The notes beneath the pieces are model-generated. The model ran no database searches, was not told the origin of the DNA, and saw only the letters and a list, made by a program, of their open reading frames with translations. From Flavipsychrobacter sp. (GTDB taxonomy: Bacteria > Bacteroidota > Bacteroidia > Chitinophagales > Chitinophagaceae): a DNA stretch of 64,000 bases. Each line of letters opens with the position of its first letter. Position 1 is the first letter of the stretch. A program made the translations under genes and the position numbers. The stretch is taken from positions 2,218,001-2,282,000 of the forward strand of contig JAWKLD010000001.1 of assembly GCA_041392855.1 (NCBI GenBank). The letters run 5' to 3'. Shown here in pieces: positions 8,377 through 17,985 of this stretch.

Positions 8377-8390
8377 GTAGGAGTTCCTAC
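8377..8390. repeat. 14-bp palindrome directly upstream of the GGGP synthase start
   Basis: GTAGGA-GT-TCCTAC is a perfect 6-bp inverted repeat with a 2-bp centre, 7 bp upstream of the ATG at 8369. In mRNA it could fold over the start region, or on DNA serve as a small operator; it may also be chance. Confidence 0.35.
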
Positions 8391-8444
8391 GACACAAAAA
8401 TGCGTAAATAATTGGTTTTTAGCTAAAAAAGAGGTGTTAAACCA

Positions 8445-8876
8445 TTATTTTTTTAAGGAATCTCGTATTTCCATCAATAATTTGTCGGTTGAAGATGGTT
8501 CTGGTGGTGCAGCAGGTTTCTCCTCTTCTTTCTTTTTCAACTTGTTAAATACCCTTATTACCATAAATATGCTAAACGCTATCAACAAAAAGTCTACTAC
8601 CGATTGGATAAAATTACCGTATGCAAGCACATTTGCACCTGCATCTTTAGCCTGTGCTAAAGACGTATAAACATCACCTTCCTTACCAGCTTCTAATACA
8701 AGGAACCTAGCACTAATTTTGCTACCACCTGTTATCATACCTACTAATGGCATTATTAGGTCTGCTACTAATGACTTTACAATTGCACCAAAGGCACCAC
8801 CGATGACAACTGCTACTGCCAGATCAACTACATTACCTTTTGTAGCAAATGCTTTAAACTCTTTTAATAGACTCAT
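8445..8876 (-). CDS. mscL: Large-conductance mechanosensitive channel MscL
   Basis: MscL opens under membrane tension to release solutes during osmotic down-shock. The 143 residues begin MSLLKEFKAFATKGNVVDLAVAVVIGGAFGAIVKSLV, the canonical S1/TM1 gating helix, followed by DLIMPLVG. The second membrane helix is FIQSVVDFLLIAFSIFMVIRVFNKL, with a charged C-terminal bundle (KKKEEEKP...LLMEIRDSLKK). The periplasmic loop is of ordinary length. It is monocistronic, 75 bp upstream of the GGGPS gene on the same strand. Confidence 0.96.
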   Translation of the reverse strand: MSLLKEFKAFATKGNVVDLAVAVVIGGAFGAIVKSLVADLIMPLVGMITGGSKISARFLVLEAGKEGDVYTSLAQAKDAGANVLAYGNFIQSVVDFLLIAFSIFMVIRVFNKLKKKEEEKPAAPPEPSSTDKLLMEIRDSLKK

Positions 8877-9044
8877 AGATATAATTTTACACCCAAGATA
8901 ATAAAAAGTATAATATTTGATTTATAGAGGTTGAGGCAGAAAATAACTCCATTGAAGCAGAAAAAACTCCATTATCTGTTTAAACAATTGGCACTATAAA
9001 TTAAAATTATACACAGGAAACTATTTTCGTTCAAAATGTTTCCA

Positions 9045-9052
9045 TAGTTTTG
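9045..9052 (+). promoter_or_regulatory. -7 element (TAGTTTTG) of the TetR-RND efflux operon
   Basis: An exact TAnnTTTG match lies 8 bp before the TetR ATG. The -33 region is only a weak TTTTCG. Autoregulation by the TetR protein would be expected, but no clear operator palindrome is visible. Confidence 0.5.
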
Positions 9053-9060
9053 CCCACCAC

Positions 9061-9687
9061 ATGGATACATTAACTAAAATACTCAGTGCGTCCTCTGAAT
9101 TGTTTCGCCAATATGGGTTCAAAACAATAACTATGGATGATATTGCAAGGAAAGCGGGTATTTCCAAAAAGACATTGTATCAACATTTCGCCAACAAGCA
9201 AGAAGTTGTTACAGAGTCTGTAACATGGTACAAATCCAAAATACATAATCAATGCAAAACTTTAATGGCAGAATCAGACAATGCCATAGAAGCAATGGTA
9301 CGCATTATGGGCAATTTTGACCAGGTACACCGCCAAATAAATCCAATAGCAATGCTAGAACTGGAACGCTTTTATCCGGAAGCGTTTCAGGAGTTTAGAG
9401 GAAAGATGCTCAATGATGATATAGTATCTATAAGAGAAAATATAGAACAAGGCATAGCTTCAGGGCTATATAGAGCAGAGATCAATGCTGATTTTATGGC
9501 GCGTTACCGTATGGAAATGTCTTTACTTATTCTTCATCCTAACCTATTAGTAAATGACAGACATGATCTACCATTTGTAGGTCATGAGTTAAGTGAGCAT
9601 TTTTTATATGGCATAATGACCGATAAAGGAGAAAAACTATACCAGAAATATAAAGAACAATACCTAAAGCAAGTATCTAAAATATGA
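9061..9687 (+). CDS. TetR/AcrR family transcriptional regulator
   Basis: This 208-residue protein has the TetR HTH at residues 5-50: KILSASSELFRQYGFKTITMDDIARKAGISKKTLYQHFANKQEVV. The C-terminal helical domain is variable, as usual for ligand binding. It is the first gene of an efflux operon and overlaps the TolC gene by 4 bp (ATGA), so it most likely controls its own operon in response to a pump substrate. The inducer is unknown. Confidence 0.92.
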   Translation: MDTLTKILSASSELFRQYGFKTITMDDIARKAGISKKTLYQHFANKQEVVTESVTWYKSKIHNQCKTLMAESDNAIEAMVRIMGNFDQVHRQINPIAMLELERFYPEAFQEFRGKMLNDDIVSIRENIEQGIASGLYRAEINADFMARYRMEMSLLILHPNLLVNDRHDLPFVGHELSEHFLYGIMTDKGEKLYQKYKEQYLKQVSKI

Positions 9688-11027
9688 GACGGCTATTAAA
9701 CAGCTTTTTATTGACCGCGTTGTTATTACCGGCAACAACAAAAGCTCAAAATGAAAACGGCGCAATAGAACTAAGCCTAGACGACGCCATGAAACTAGCA
9801 GTACAGAATAGTGTACAATCCAAAAATGCTAGACTAGACATTCTAAAGCAAAGAGCTATTAATAATGAGGTAACAGGAATTGCTTACCCTAATATTAGTG
9901 CTAAGGGCGAGTTTAACGATTATATTAATCCAATTCAATCTTTTGTCCCTGCTGAGTTTATTGGAGGTCCTTCGGGAACGTTTGTGGCTGTTCCATTTAC
10001 TCCAAAGTTTTCTTCTACTGCATCCGTTTCGGGCTCACAGCTATTATTTGATGGCAGTGTAATGGTTGCCTTACAAGCTAGAAAAGCACTATTAAAACTT
10101 TACGAGCAAGCTTCAAAACTTACCAACGAAGAGGTTCGTTACAACATGCATATAGCCTATAATAGTTTAGTTGTAGCTAATAAGCAATATGAAATATTAA
10201 AAGAGACAATTGGCTATGCAAGAAAAATGATAGATGACAATAAAGAACTTTACAAGGCTGGATTCATTGAAAAGATAGAGTTAGACAGAACTACTGTCAA
10301 TCTAAACAATTTAGCATCTGACAGTTTAAAACTACATAATGCCTTAGTTGTCAATGAGCAAATGCTAAAGTACTTAATGGGCCTGCCAAACGAACAACAA
10401 ATAGCATTAACCGACACTTCTCTTAATGATCAATTTACAGATGCTGCCAGTCTGTTATTAGGAGAGGTAGACTATATGGACAGAACAGATTTTAATTTAC
10501 TGATTACGGAACTAGAGTTGAATAAATATGACTTAAAAAGGCATAGATTATCTGCCCTACCTCAATTAGCAGCATTCGGTACAGCAGCATATACTTACTC
10601 TACTAATAGTTTTAATAATGTGTTTAATCAACAATATATCTTTTATTCCCTTGTTGGCCTACAGCTAAATGTACCAATATTTGATGGATGGCAAAGACGT
10701 AGTAGAGTAAAGCAAGCAAAAATATCTGTACAACAAACTCAGAATAAAATAGACTATCTAAAGCTAGGTATTGATTTTGAGAAAAACAGTTCAAAAACTA
10801 CACTAAAGAACGCATTGTTGACCATGAATAATCAAAAGAGAAATCTTGATCTAGCAAACAATGTCTTAAGGCTGGCAAAAGCAAAATATGATGCAGGTGT
10901 GGGAAGTAATACTGAAGTATCTCTTGCACAAACTAACCAACTTGCTGCACAGAATAACTACTTCCAATCGCTTTTAGAAGTTGTAAACGCACAAGCAAAA
11001 TTGAAAAAAGCACTTGGCGAATTTTAA
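9684..11027 (+). CDS. TolC family outer-membrane efflux protein
   Basis: This 447-residue protein starts with a signal peptide (MRRLLNSFLLTALLLPATTKAQ). It has two repeats of long periplasmic helices, as in TolC: LSLDDAMKLAVQNS at the beginning of the first, and DRTDFNLLITELELNKYDLK near the start of the second, ending with ARYDAG-like KAKYDAGVGSNTEVSLAQTN. It forms the trimeric outer-membrane exit duct for the adaptor and RND pump encoded directly downstream (gap 37 bp). Confidence 0.93.
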   Translation: MRRLLNSFLLTALLLPATTKAQNENGAIELSLDDAMKLAVQNSVQSKNARLDILKQRAINNEVTGIAYPNISAKGEFNDYINPIQSFVPAEFIGGPSGTFVAVPFTPKFSSTASVSGSQLLFDGSVMVALQARKALLKLYEQASKLTNEEVRYNMHIAYNSLVVANKQYEILKETIGYARKMIDDNKELYKAGFIEKIELDRTTVNLNNLASDSLKLHNALVVNEQMLKYLMGLPNEQQIALTDTSLNDQFTDAASLLLGEVDYMDRTDFNLLITELELNKYDLKRHRLSALPQLAAFGTAAYTYSTNSFNNVFNQQYIFYSLVGLQLNVPIFDGWQRRSRVKQAKISVQQTQNKIDYLKLGIDFEKNSSKTTLKNALLTMNNQKRNLDLANNVLRLAKAKYDAGVGSNTEVSLAQTNQLAAQNNYFQSLLEVVNAQAKLKKALGEF

Positions 11028-11064
11028 ATAAACAATTAACCAGAACGATATAAACATTATAAAG

Positions 11065-12171
11065 ATGAAACGCTCCATTATCATATTAGCAGCTACACTA
11101 GCATTTGCAGCTTGTGGCGGTGGCAATTCAGAAGATTCTTCTGCAGAGTTAGCTAAATTGAAAAAAGAAAGAATTGAACTAGACAAAAAAATCACGGAAT
11201 TAGAAGAGAAAGTACTTAAAGACAAACCTGCTGAAGCAGTACCTGTTTCTGTCCTTAATCTAACACCAACTGACTTCAAATCATATATTGACGTTCAAGC
11301 AGCAGTAAGTGGAGATGAGAACGTACTAGCTACGTCTCAAGCACCAGGTACTGTAAATAAAATACATGTCAATACTGGTCAACATGTTAGCAAAGGGCAA
11401 GTATTAGCAACACTAGACGCTGCTGCTGTAGAGCAACAAATAAAAGCTATGGAAGCGCAACTAACCTTAGTAAAGCAACTATACAACAAGCAAGCTAAGC
11501 TATGGGAGCAAAATATAGGTTCTGAAGTACAGCTTTTAACCGCCAAAGCTAACTACGAAAGCACTCAAAAACAATATGAGTCGCTACTGGCTCAAAGAAA
11601 CATGTACCGCATAGTTGCTCCTATTTCAGGTGTAGTAGATGCCATAAACGTAAAAGTAGGTGACGTTGTAGGTTCTCCGGCTGCCCCAGTTACCGGCATA
11701 AGAGTAGTAAGTAATTCCAAGCTTAAAGTAAAAACCACCCTTGGTGAGAACTACATTGGTAAAGTAAATACTAACGATCCTGTTATACTAGAATTTTCGG
11801 AAACAGGAACTACTATAAATTCTAAACTAAACTACGTTTCTCGTTCTGTAGATCCTATATCAAGAGCTTTTAACATTGAAGTTTGGATAGGCAACAACAA
11901 AGACATACGACCAAACATGTCTTGTAAAATGAAAATTTTAAACTACCAAAACAAAGAAGCCTTAACTATACCTGTTGCGGCAATACAGAAAACGGCTAAA
12001 GGAGACATGGTATTTACGGTAGAAAACAACAAGGCAAAATCTACTTATATAAAGACAGGAAGAATAGCTAATGGTAATGCTGAAATACTAGAAGGCTTAA
12101 ATGCTGGCGATAAAGTTATTACAGAAGGCTACGCAGAAGTAGATAACGGTAGGGATGTAGAAATACTATAA
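11065..12171 (+). CDS. RND efflux periplasmic adaptor (membrane fusion) lipoprotein
   Basis: This 368-residue protein has a lipobox (LAFAAC, Cys17), so it is probably membrane-anchored. A short coiled coil (KLKKERIELDKKITELEEKV) follows, then the barrel-sandwich half motif GTVNKIHVNTGQHVSKGQVLATLD, the alpha-hairpin, and the second half YRIVAPISGVVDAINVKVGD, then a beta-barrel and membrane-proximal domain. It bridges the RND pump (gap 34 bp downstream) and the TolC-type duct encoded upstream. Confidence 0.94.
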   Translation: MKRSIIILAATLAFAACGGGNSEDSSAELAKLKKERIELDKKITELEEKVLKDKPAEAVPVSVLNLTPTDFKSYIDVQAAVSGDENVLATSQAPGTVNKIHVNTGQHVSKGQVLATLDAAAVEQQIKAMEAQLTLVKQLYNKQAKLWEQNIGSEVQLLTAKANYESTQKQYESLLAQRNMYRIVAPISGVVDAINVKVGDVVGSPAAPVTGIRVVSNSKLKVKTTLGENYIGKVNTNDPVILEFSETGTTINSKLNYVSRSVDPISRAFNIEVWIGNNKDIRPNMSCKMKILNYQNKEALTIPVAAIQKTAKGDMVFTVENNKAKSTYIKTGRIANGNAEILEGLNAGDKVITEGYAEVDNGRDVEIL

Positions 12172-12205
12172 CATAACTAAGAAAACTATCAGAAAAACTA
12201 AACTG

Positions 12206-15200
12206 ATGAAAGATAAGTTTAAAGAATTTAAGCCATCAAGCTGGTCGATTGACAATCGTACTGCTATATATATATTCACTGTTCTGATCTCACTTGCAGG
12301 TTTGTTAAGTTATATCAACTTACCTAAAGAGCAGTTTCCTGAGATAAAAATGGCACAAATTATTGTACAGACATTCTATCCAGGATCTTCTCCTGAAAAC
12401 ATGGAGAATTTGGTAACAAAACCAATCGAAAAAGAAGTAAGAAATTTGACTGGGGTTAAAAAGATTACCAGTAACTCCTTTCAAGACTTTTCTATTGTAA
12501 CTGTTGAGTTTAATACCGATGTAGATGTTACTACTGCAAAGAGAGATGTAAAAGATGCGGTTGATAAAGCGAGAAAAGACCTGCCGCAAAACTTACCTAA
12601 CGAGCCTGAAGTAACTGATATCGACTTCTCGGAAATTCCGATTATGAATATCAACATTTCAGGCAATTATGATTTAGATAGGCTTAAAAACTATGCTGAT
12701 GAAATTCAGGATAAAATTGAGGAGCTTAAAGAGATCAAGCAAGCAAAAATGGTTGGTGCTCTTGAACGTGAAATTCAGATAAATGTGGACATGTATAAGA
12801 TGGCTGCTGCTGGTTTCTCTTTCATGAATATTCAGAATGCAGTTGCTAATGAGAATAAATCATCAACTCCTGGTCAAGTATCCATGAATAATAAAAAAAG
12901 GATACTAACGATAAAGAATGAATTTAAATCTGCAGAAGCTATTGGGAATATCATTGTAAAAAATGAACACGGTAAAGCACTATACCTAAAAGATATTGCT
13001 GATGTAGTAGATGGTTATGAAGAACAAGAAAGCTATGCACGTTTAAATGGCAACAATGTAATAACCTTGCAAATAATAAAAGCAAAAGGACAGAACCTTA
13101 TTGCGGCTTCTGACAACATCCAGAAAGTAATAGAAGAAATGAGAGAGAGCACTCTCCCTCAAGATCTAAAAATTGTTACTACTGGAGATTTATCTGAAAA
13201 GACAAGGACTACCTTACACGACCTGATCAATACAATTATTATTGGTTTCATTCTTGTAACATTGATCTTAATGTTCTTTATGGGTACTACAAATGCACTT
13301 TTTGTTGCTATGTCAGTACCTCTATCATGCGCAATAGCTTTCCTTGCAATGCCAGGACTAGGGATATCACTTAATATGGTCGTGTTATTCTCTTTCTTAT
13401 TAGCACTAGGTATTGTAGTAGATGATGCCATTGTTGTAATAGAAAATACGCACCGGATATTTGACAATGGAAAAATCCCCATATCCAAAGCCGCCAAGAT
13501 GGCTACTGGAGAAGTATTCTTACCAGTACTATCTGGAACTGCAACAACGCTAATGCCATTTATTCCGTTGGCATTTTGGGATGGCTTGATAGGTGAGTTT
13601 ATGGTATATCTACCTCTTACACTCATCATCACATTGCTAGCCTCTTTATTTGTTGCCTATATCATCAACCCCGTTTTTGCTGTTAGCTTTATGAAGCCAG
13701 AACAGAACGATGATACTAAAACACAAAAAGGATGGACTAAACGTCAAAAGATAACTGCTGTTATTTTTGGAGCTATTGCAGCCATCTTCTATGTAACACA
13801 AATGTGGGGACCAGCAAACTTTGTAGTATTTATCTATCTATTAATATTATTACAACGTTTCTTCTTAAACAGAGTCATTAAAACTTTCCAAACAAAAACT
13901 TGGCCTAAATTTAAAGACTTCTATACAAGATGGCTAAAGCGCGCACTAAACAGACCTTGGACAACAATGGGTTTAGCTGCTTTACTTATTATTTTATCAA
14001 TTGTAGGTATTGCTATTCGCAAACCTAAAGTAGACTTCTTCCCTAAAGCAGAACCTAACTTTGTATATGTATATCTTACAATGCCTGTAGGTACTGACCA
14101 AGCATATACTAATGAAAAGTTATTAGAGCTTGAAAAGAAAGTAAATAACGTTTTAGAAATTGACTATAAAGCAAATAAAACAAACCCAATCGTTAAGTCA
14201 GTAATTGCCAATGTAACGGTAGGCGCAGTTGACCCTACAGCTAACGAAATTGGTAATTTCCCGAACAAAGGTAGAATTGAAGTTGCTTTTGTTGACTTCT
14301 CTGAAAGAGACGGACAATCTACAACGGTATATCTACAGAAGATAAGAGAAGCTGTTCAGGCTGTTCCTGGCGCTCAGGTAGTTGTTGACCAAGAAGGAGG
14401 AGGACCTCCTGTATCCAAACCGGTAGTTATAGATATTAAAGGAGACAATCTTGATTCATTAATTGTAACTTCTGAAAGACTTAAAAAGTATTTGGACGAC
14501 AAACGCATTGCAGGTGTTGAAAAACTATTGAGCGACTTCCAAGCGGACAAACCTGAATTAGTATTTGACATCAATAGAGAGCGCATGAATAATGAAGGTA
14601 TCTCTACGCAACAAGTTATAGGTGCTTTAAGAACTGCTGTTTTTGGTATCGAAATATCTAGATTCAGAGATGCTAATGACGATTATCCAATAACTCTTAG
14701 AGTAAAGAAAGAACAGCGAGAAAACATTGATGCGGTTCGTAACATGCCTTTACAATTCAGAGACATGGGTATGGGCGGTGTTATACGTGAAGTACCAATT
14801 AGTGCTTTTGCTGACATAAAGTATGGTAAAACATATGGAGGCATAAAACGTAAAGATCAAAAACGTATAATTACTCTTTCTTCAAACCTGCTTGTTGGCT
14901 ATGACTTGAACCAAGTTTTAACATCAGTTAAAAGCGAATTGAAGGATTTTAAAGCACCTACAGGAATTTCCATTACTATGGGAGGACAACAGGAAGAGCA
15001 AATGGAAACAATGAGTTTTTTAGGCAATGCCATGCTAATAGCTATGATGCTTATCTTCTTAATCCTTATCATGCAGTTCAACTCATTTGGACGTACAACC
15101 ATTATAATGAGTGAGATCCTATTCAGTGTATTTGGTGTACTATTAGGGTTAGCTATTTTCGGGAATAATGTTTCGATTGTAATGACTGGTGTAGGCGTAG

Positions 15201-15607
15201 TTGCTCTAGCGGGTATTGTTGTTAGAAATGGTATTCTACTTGTAGAGTTTATGGATCTAATGCTAAAAGAAGGCATGACAGAATATGAAGCAATAGTAGA
15301 AGCTGGCAGAACACGTATGACTCCAGTACTATTAACAGCATTGTCTACAACACTGGGACTTATACCTCTTGGTATAGGGCTAAACCTAGACTTTGCAACC
15401 TTATTCTCTGAGTTAAATCCTCACATATATTTAGGTGGTGATAACGTTGCTTTCTGGGGGCCTCTTGCGTGGTCTATGATATATGGATTGATGTTTGCAA
15501 CATTCCTTACATTAATTCTTGTACCAGTAATGTTACTATTAGTTTTCAGATTCAAAAATTGGTTAAAGAAAATAAACAGCAAGGTGAGCGAATCTCTTGC
15601 CGACTAA
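12206..15607 (+). CDS. RND family efflux permease (AcrB-like)
   Basis: This 1133-residue inner-membrane pump has the two-fold RND layout: TM1 after ~30 residues, a large periplasmic loop, a TM2-6 cluster, TM7, a second loop and TM8-12. The proton-relay pair in TM4 is present in LALGIVVDDAIVVIENTHRI. In the TM10 region, where AcrB has Lys940, the sequence is AGIVVRNGILLVEF with an Arg. Between the two halves there are extra hydrophobic residues (KITAVIFGAIAAIFYVTQMW). It exports an unknown compound using the proton gradient, with the adaptor and TolC protein of the same operon. Confidence 0.95.
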   Translation: MKDKFKEFKPSSWSIDNRTAIYIFTVLISLAGLLSYINLPKEQFPEIKMAQIIVQTFYPGSSPENMENLVTKPIEKEVRNLTGVKKITSNSFQDFSIVTVEFNTDVDVTTAKRDVKDAVDKARKDLPQNLPNEPEVTDIDFSEIPIMNINISGNYDLDRLKNYADEIQDKIEELKEIKQAKMVGALEREIQINVDMYKMAAAGFSFMNIQNAVANENKSSTPGQVSMNNKKRILTIKNEFKSAEAIGNIIVKNEHGKALYLKDIADVVDGYEEQESYARLNGNNVITLQIIKAKGQNLIAASDNIQKVIEEMRESTLPQDLKIVTTGDLSEKTRTTLHDLINTIIIGFILVTLILMFFMGTTNALFVAMSVPLSCAIAFLAMPGLGISLNMVVLFSFLLALGIVVDDAIVVIENTHRIFDNGKIPISKAAKMATGEVFLPVLSGTATTLMPFIPLAFWDGLIGEFMVYLPLTLIITLLASLFVAYIINPVFAVSFMKPEQNDDTKTQKGWTKRQKITAVIFGAIAAIFYVTQMWGPANFVVFIYLLILLQRFFLNRVIKTFQTKTWPKFKDFYTRWLKRALNRPWTTMGLAALLIILSIVGIAIRKPKVDFFPKAEPNFVYVYLTMPVGTDQAYTNEKLLELEKKVNNVLEIDYKANKTNPIVKSVIANVTVGAVDPTANEIGNFPNKGRIEVAFVDFSERDGQSTTVYLQKIREAVQAVPGAQVVVDQEGGGPPVSKPVVIDIKGDNLDSLIVTSERLKKYLDDKRIAGVEKLLSDFQADKPELVFDINRERMNNEGISTQQVIGALRTAVFGIEISRFRDANDDYPITLRVKKEQRENIDAVRNMPLQFRDMGMGGVIREVPISAFADIKYGKTYGGIKRKDQKRIITLSSNLLVGYDLNQVLTSVKSELKDFKAPTGISITMGGQQEEQMETMSFLGNAMLIAMMLIFLILIMQFNSFGRTTIIMSEILFSVFGVLLGLAIFGNNVSIVMTGVGVVALAGIVVRNGILLVEFMDLMLKEGMTEYEAIVEAGRTRMTPVLLTALSTTLGLIPLGIGLNLDFATLFSELNPHIYLGGDNVAFWGPLAWSMIYGLMFATFLTLILVPVMLLLVFRFKNWLKKINSKVSESLAD

Positions 15608-15639
15608 CAATTTTCTCTCCCTTTGCCCACACATAAAAC

Positions 15640-15668
15640 AGCAGCCCTCAAATAGAGGGCTGTTTTAT
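15640..15668. terminator. Bidirectional terminator between RND operon and selD
   Basis: CAGCCCTC / GAGGGCTG stem with a 5-nt loop, extended by two further pairs, preceded by an A-run and followed by TTTT. It lies between convergent genes and overlaps the selD stop codon. Confidence 0.88.
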
Positions 15669-16720
15669 TTTACTATAATCACTTTTTCTTGAGGAGCTAC
15701 CATCCTACCTATAGGATCAATAAAATCACCTAGTCCCACATCCTTAAAAACCTCTACAATATCACTTACTGCATCTTCAGACACTGCAACTAAGAGCCCC
15801 CCATTTGTTTGAGGGTCAGGCAATAAATTGAATGCTTCCATCACATCTACACCTGAATCAAACGAGGTCTTATTGCTATATGCGTTCCAATTTCTGTAAG
15901 TAGCATCGGGCACAACACGTTGCTTAAGATATTCAGTAGCACCTGTTACAATTTTCAAATTATCATAATACAGCTCTGCAGACAGAGCACTACCCTCTGC
16001 CATTTCAATTAAATGTCCTAATATCCCGAAGCCTGTTACATCAGTCATTGCATGTACTCCTTCAATTTTTGCCAACAACTCCCCAACCTTGTTAAGTGAA
16101 GCCATATAAGACATCATCTCCTTTTGTTGTTCATCAGTTATCAACCCTCTTTTTTGTGCTGTAGAAAGTATTCCTACACCTAGTGGTTTTGTTAGCAATA
16201 ACATATCTCCTTCTTTCGCTGTGTTGTTTTTCTTTAAATTTTCAATAGCGCATATGCCATTTACAGCTAGCCCGAAAAAAGGTTCTGCAACATCTATACT
16301 ATGACCTCCTGCTAAAGAAATGCCAGCCTCTGCACATACTGCTCTACTACCTTCTAAAACCTTATTGGCTAAGCTAGCAGGCAACTTATCTACTGGCCAA
16401 CCTAAAATTGCGATAGCCAAAAAAGGGGTTCCACCCATAGCATAAACATCACTAATCGCGTTAGCAGAAGCTATTCTCCCAAAATCAAATGCGTCATCAA
16501 CAATAGGTGTAAAAAAGTCAGTGGTGGTTATTAATGCATTTCCATTTCCTATATCGTAAGCACAAGCATCATCTTTAGAACTATTGCCAATGAGCAACTT
16601 ATCATTATTTGGAGCAATAGTATTGGCTTCAAGTATTTCAGCTAATACTGTAGGAGCAATTTTACAACCGCACCCTGCTCCATGTGCATATTGAGTTAAC
16701 TTTATTTCATTTTCTTCCAT
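15665..16720 (-). CDS. selD: Selenide, water dikinase
   Basis: SelD makes selenophosphate from selenide and ATP. The N-terminus LTQYAHGAGCGCKI carries Cys17 and Lys20 at the same positions as the E. coli catalytic residues; Cys, not Sec, occupies the site. AirS-like metal/ATP motifs follow: TTDFFTPIVDDAFDFGRIAS and AGGHSID, and later DVTGFGILGHL and DPQTNGGLL. The length of 351 is normal. The gene overlaps the end of mnmH by 19 bp, so the two are translationally coupled. No selA, selB or selC is in the window. Confidence 0.97.
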   Translation of the reverse strand: MEENEIKLTQYAHGAGCGCKIAPTVLAEILEANTIAPNNDKLLIGNSSKDDACAYDIGNGNALITTTDFFTPIVDDAFDFGRIASANAISDVYAMGGTPFLAIAILGWPVDKLPASLANKVLEGSRAVCAEAGISLAGGHSIDVAEPFFGLAVNGICAIENLKKNNTAKEGDMLLLTKPLGVGILSTAQKRGLITDEQQKEMMSYMASLNKVGELLAKIEGVHAMTDVTGFGILGHLIEMAEGSALSAELYYDNLKIVTGATEYLKQRVVPDATYRNWNAYSNKTSFDSGVDVMEAFNLLPDPQTNGGLLVAVSEDAVSDIVEVFKDVGLGDFIDPIGRMVAPQEKVIIVK

Positions 16721-17748
16721 ACTATCAATTTTTCAGCATTTTCTTCACCTGATACATGCTTACATATTATTGTTTCAATTTCATGCTCATGCAGTCCTCT
16801 TTTATTAAACGCTTTTAAGTACTGTTTATCATAATACTTTAATAAGACTTCAAATGCATCAGTCACTCTTTCATTCTCCAAATGCTCTATACATTTTTTT
16901 GTTTCTAAACCACCTAATCTTTTCTGGATTCGATAAGTAGCCTCTATTAAATCCTGCTTATCTACTACACCATATTCTTCAACAATGTGCTTTAATCTTT
17001 CTTCAAAGGGAACGTCTAAAAAGCACACACTTCCCCTGCGCATAGTTTGCCATAAAGGAGGGGGTATATTTAAGTTACCTATCCTTTGACTTTCGTCTTC
17101 TATCCATATATATTCCTCAGATTGCACCTTTAAATTAGCCAGCGCTTCCCCTAGCTTATTTTCAAACATTTCTTGTGTAGGCTGAGGCTCTTTCATGCCT
17201 CCAAAAGAAGACCCCCTGTGTATAGCAGTAGCTTCTAAATCCACTGCAGCTTCTTGTTTATCTTTCAAACTTTTCAATACTAGTGTCTTGCCCGAACCTG
17301 TATATCCGCTCAATATTAAAAATTTATACCCCACACTAAATTGCTGGTGAATCCATTTCCTATAGGCCTTATACCCTCCTGTTAATACATGTACATCAAA
17401 ACCATACAAATCTAACAACCAAGCAACACCTGCACTACGCATACCTCCTCTCCAACAATGGACAATAATTTTTGAACATGAGTTTTTCTGTATTATATGC
17501 TCTACCTCCTCTACCATCTTCCGCATCTTTACTCCAAAATAGTCCAACCCTATTTTTATTGCGCGCTCTCGACTTTCTTGTTTATAAGAAGTTCCTACAA
17601 CTTTTCTTTCTTCATCCGTAAATAAAGGCATAGATATGGCTCCTAAAATATGTGCATGAGCAAACTCACCAGGACTGCGTACATCTAACACAACGCAACT
17701 CTTTCTTAATTCCAGAAACTCTAGTATGCTTATTTTCTTAATTGCCAT
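16702..17748 (-). CDS. mnmH: tRNA 2-selenouridine/geranyl-2-thiouridine synthase
   Basis: MnmH (SelU/YbbB) replaces sulfur by selenium at wobble uridine 34 of Lys, Glu and Gln tRNAs, using selenophosphate from SelD. An N-terminal rhodanese domain contains the active loop HCWRGGMRS (Cys98), and the C-terminal P-loop domain has GYTGSGKT at 148-155. The length of 348 is close to that of the E. coli enzyme. It heads a two-gene operon with selD; 237 bp of AT-rich sequence without visible genes lies upstream. Confidence 0.95.
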   Translation of the reverse strand: MAIKKISILEFLELRKSCVVLDVRSPGEFAHAHILGAISMPLFTDEERKVVGTSYKQESRERAIKIGLDYFGVKMRKMVEEVEHIIQKNSCSKIIVHCWRGGMRSAGVAWLLDLYGFDVHVLTGGYKAYRKWIHQQFSVGYKFLILSGYTGSGKTLVLKSLKDKQEAAVDLEATAIHRGSSFGGMKEPQPTQEMFENKLGEALANLKVQSEEYIWIEDESQRIGNLNIPPPLWQTMRRGSVCFLDVPFEERLKHIVEEYGVVDKQDLIEATYRIQKRLGGLETKKCIEHLENERVTDAFEVLLKYYDKQYLKAFNKRGLHEHEIETIICKHVSGEENAEKLIVWKKMK

Positions 17749-17985
17749 ATCAAATAGCCAATATAATTAGAAAAAGGAATTAGTCAATTATTATAATTCT
17801 TGAACTCAGAAAACAATGATATATGATTCTATTTATACAATCAGCTGATACGACAAACTTAAAAACTTATTAAAATAAATGCACATATAAACTGCTAGTT
17901 AATATTAAAGACTTAGAGCTTAACTAATTCAGTAAAAAGAAAAACAAAAACATTACTATTATCCTCATATCAAATTCTGTGAGTT

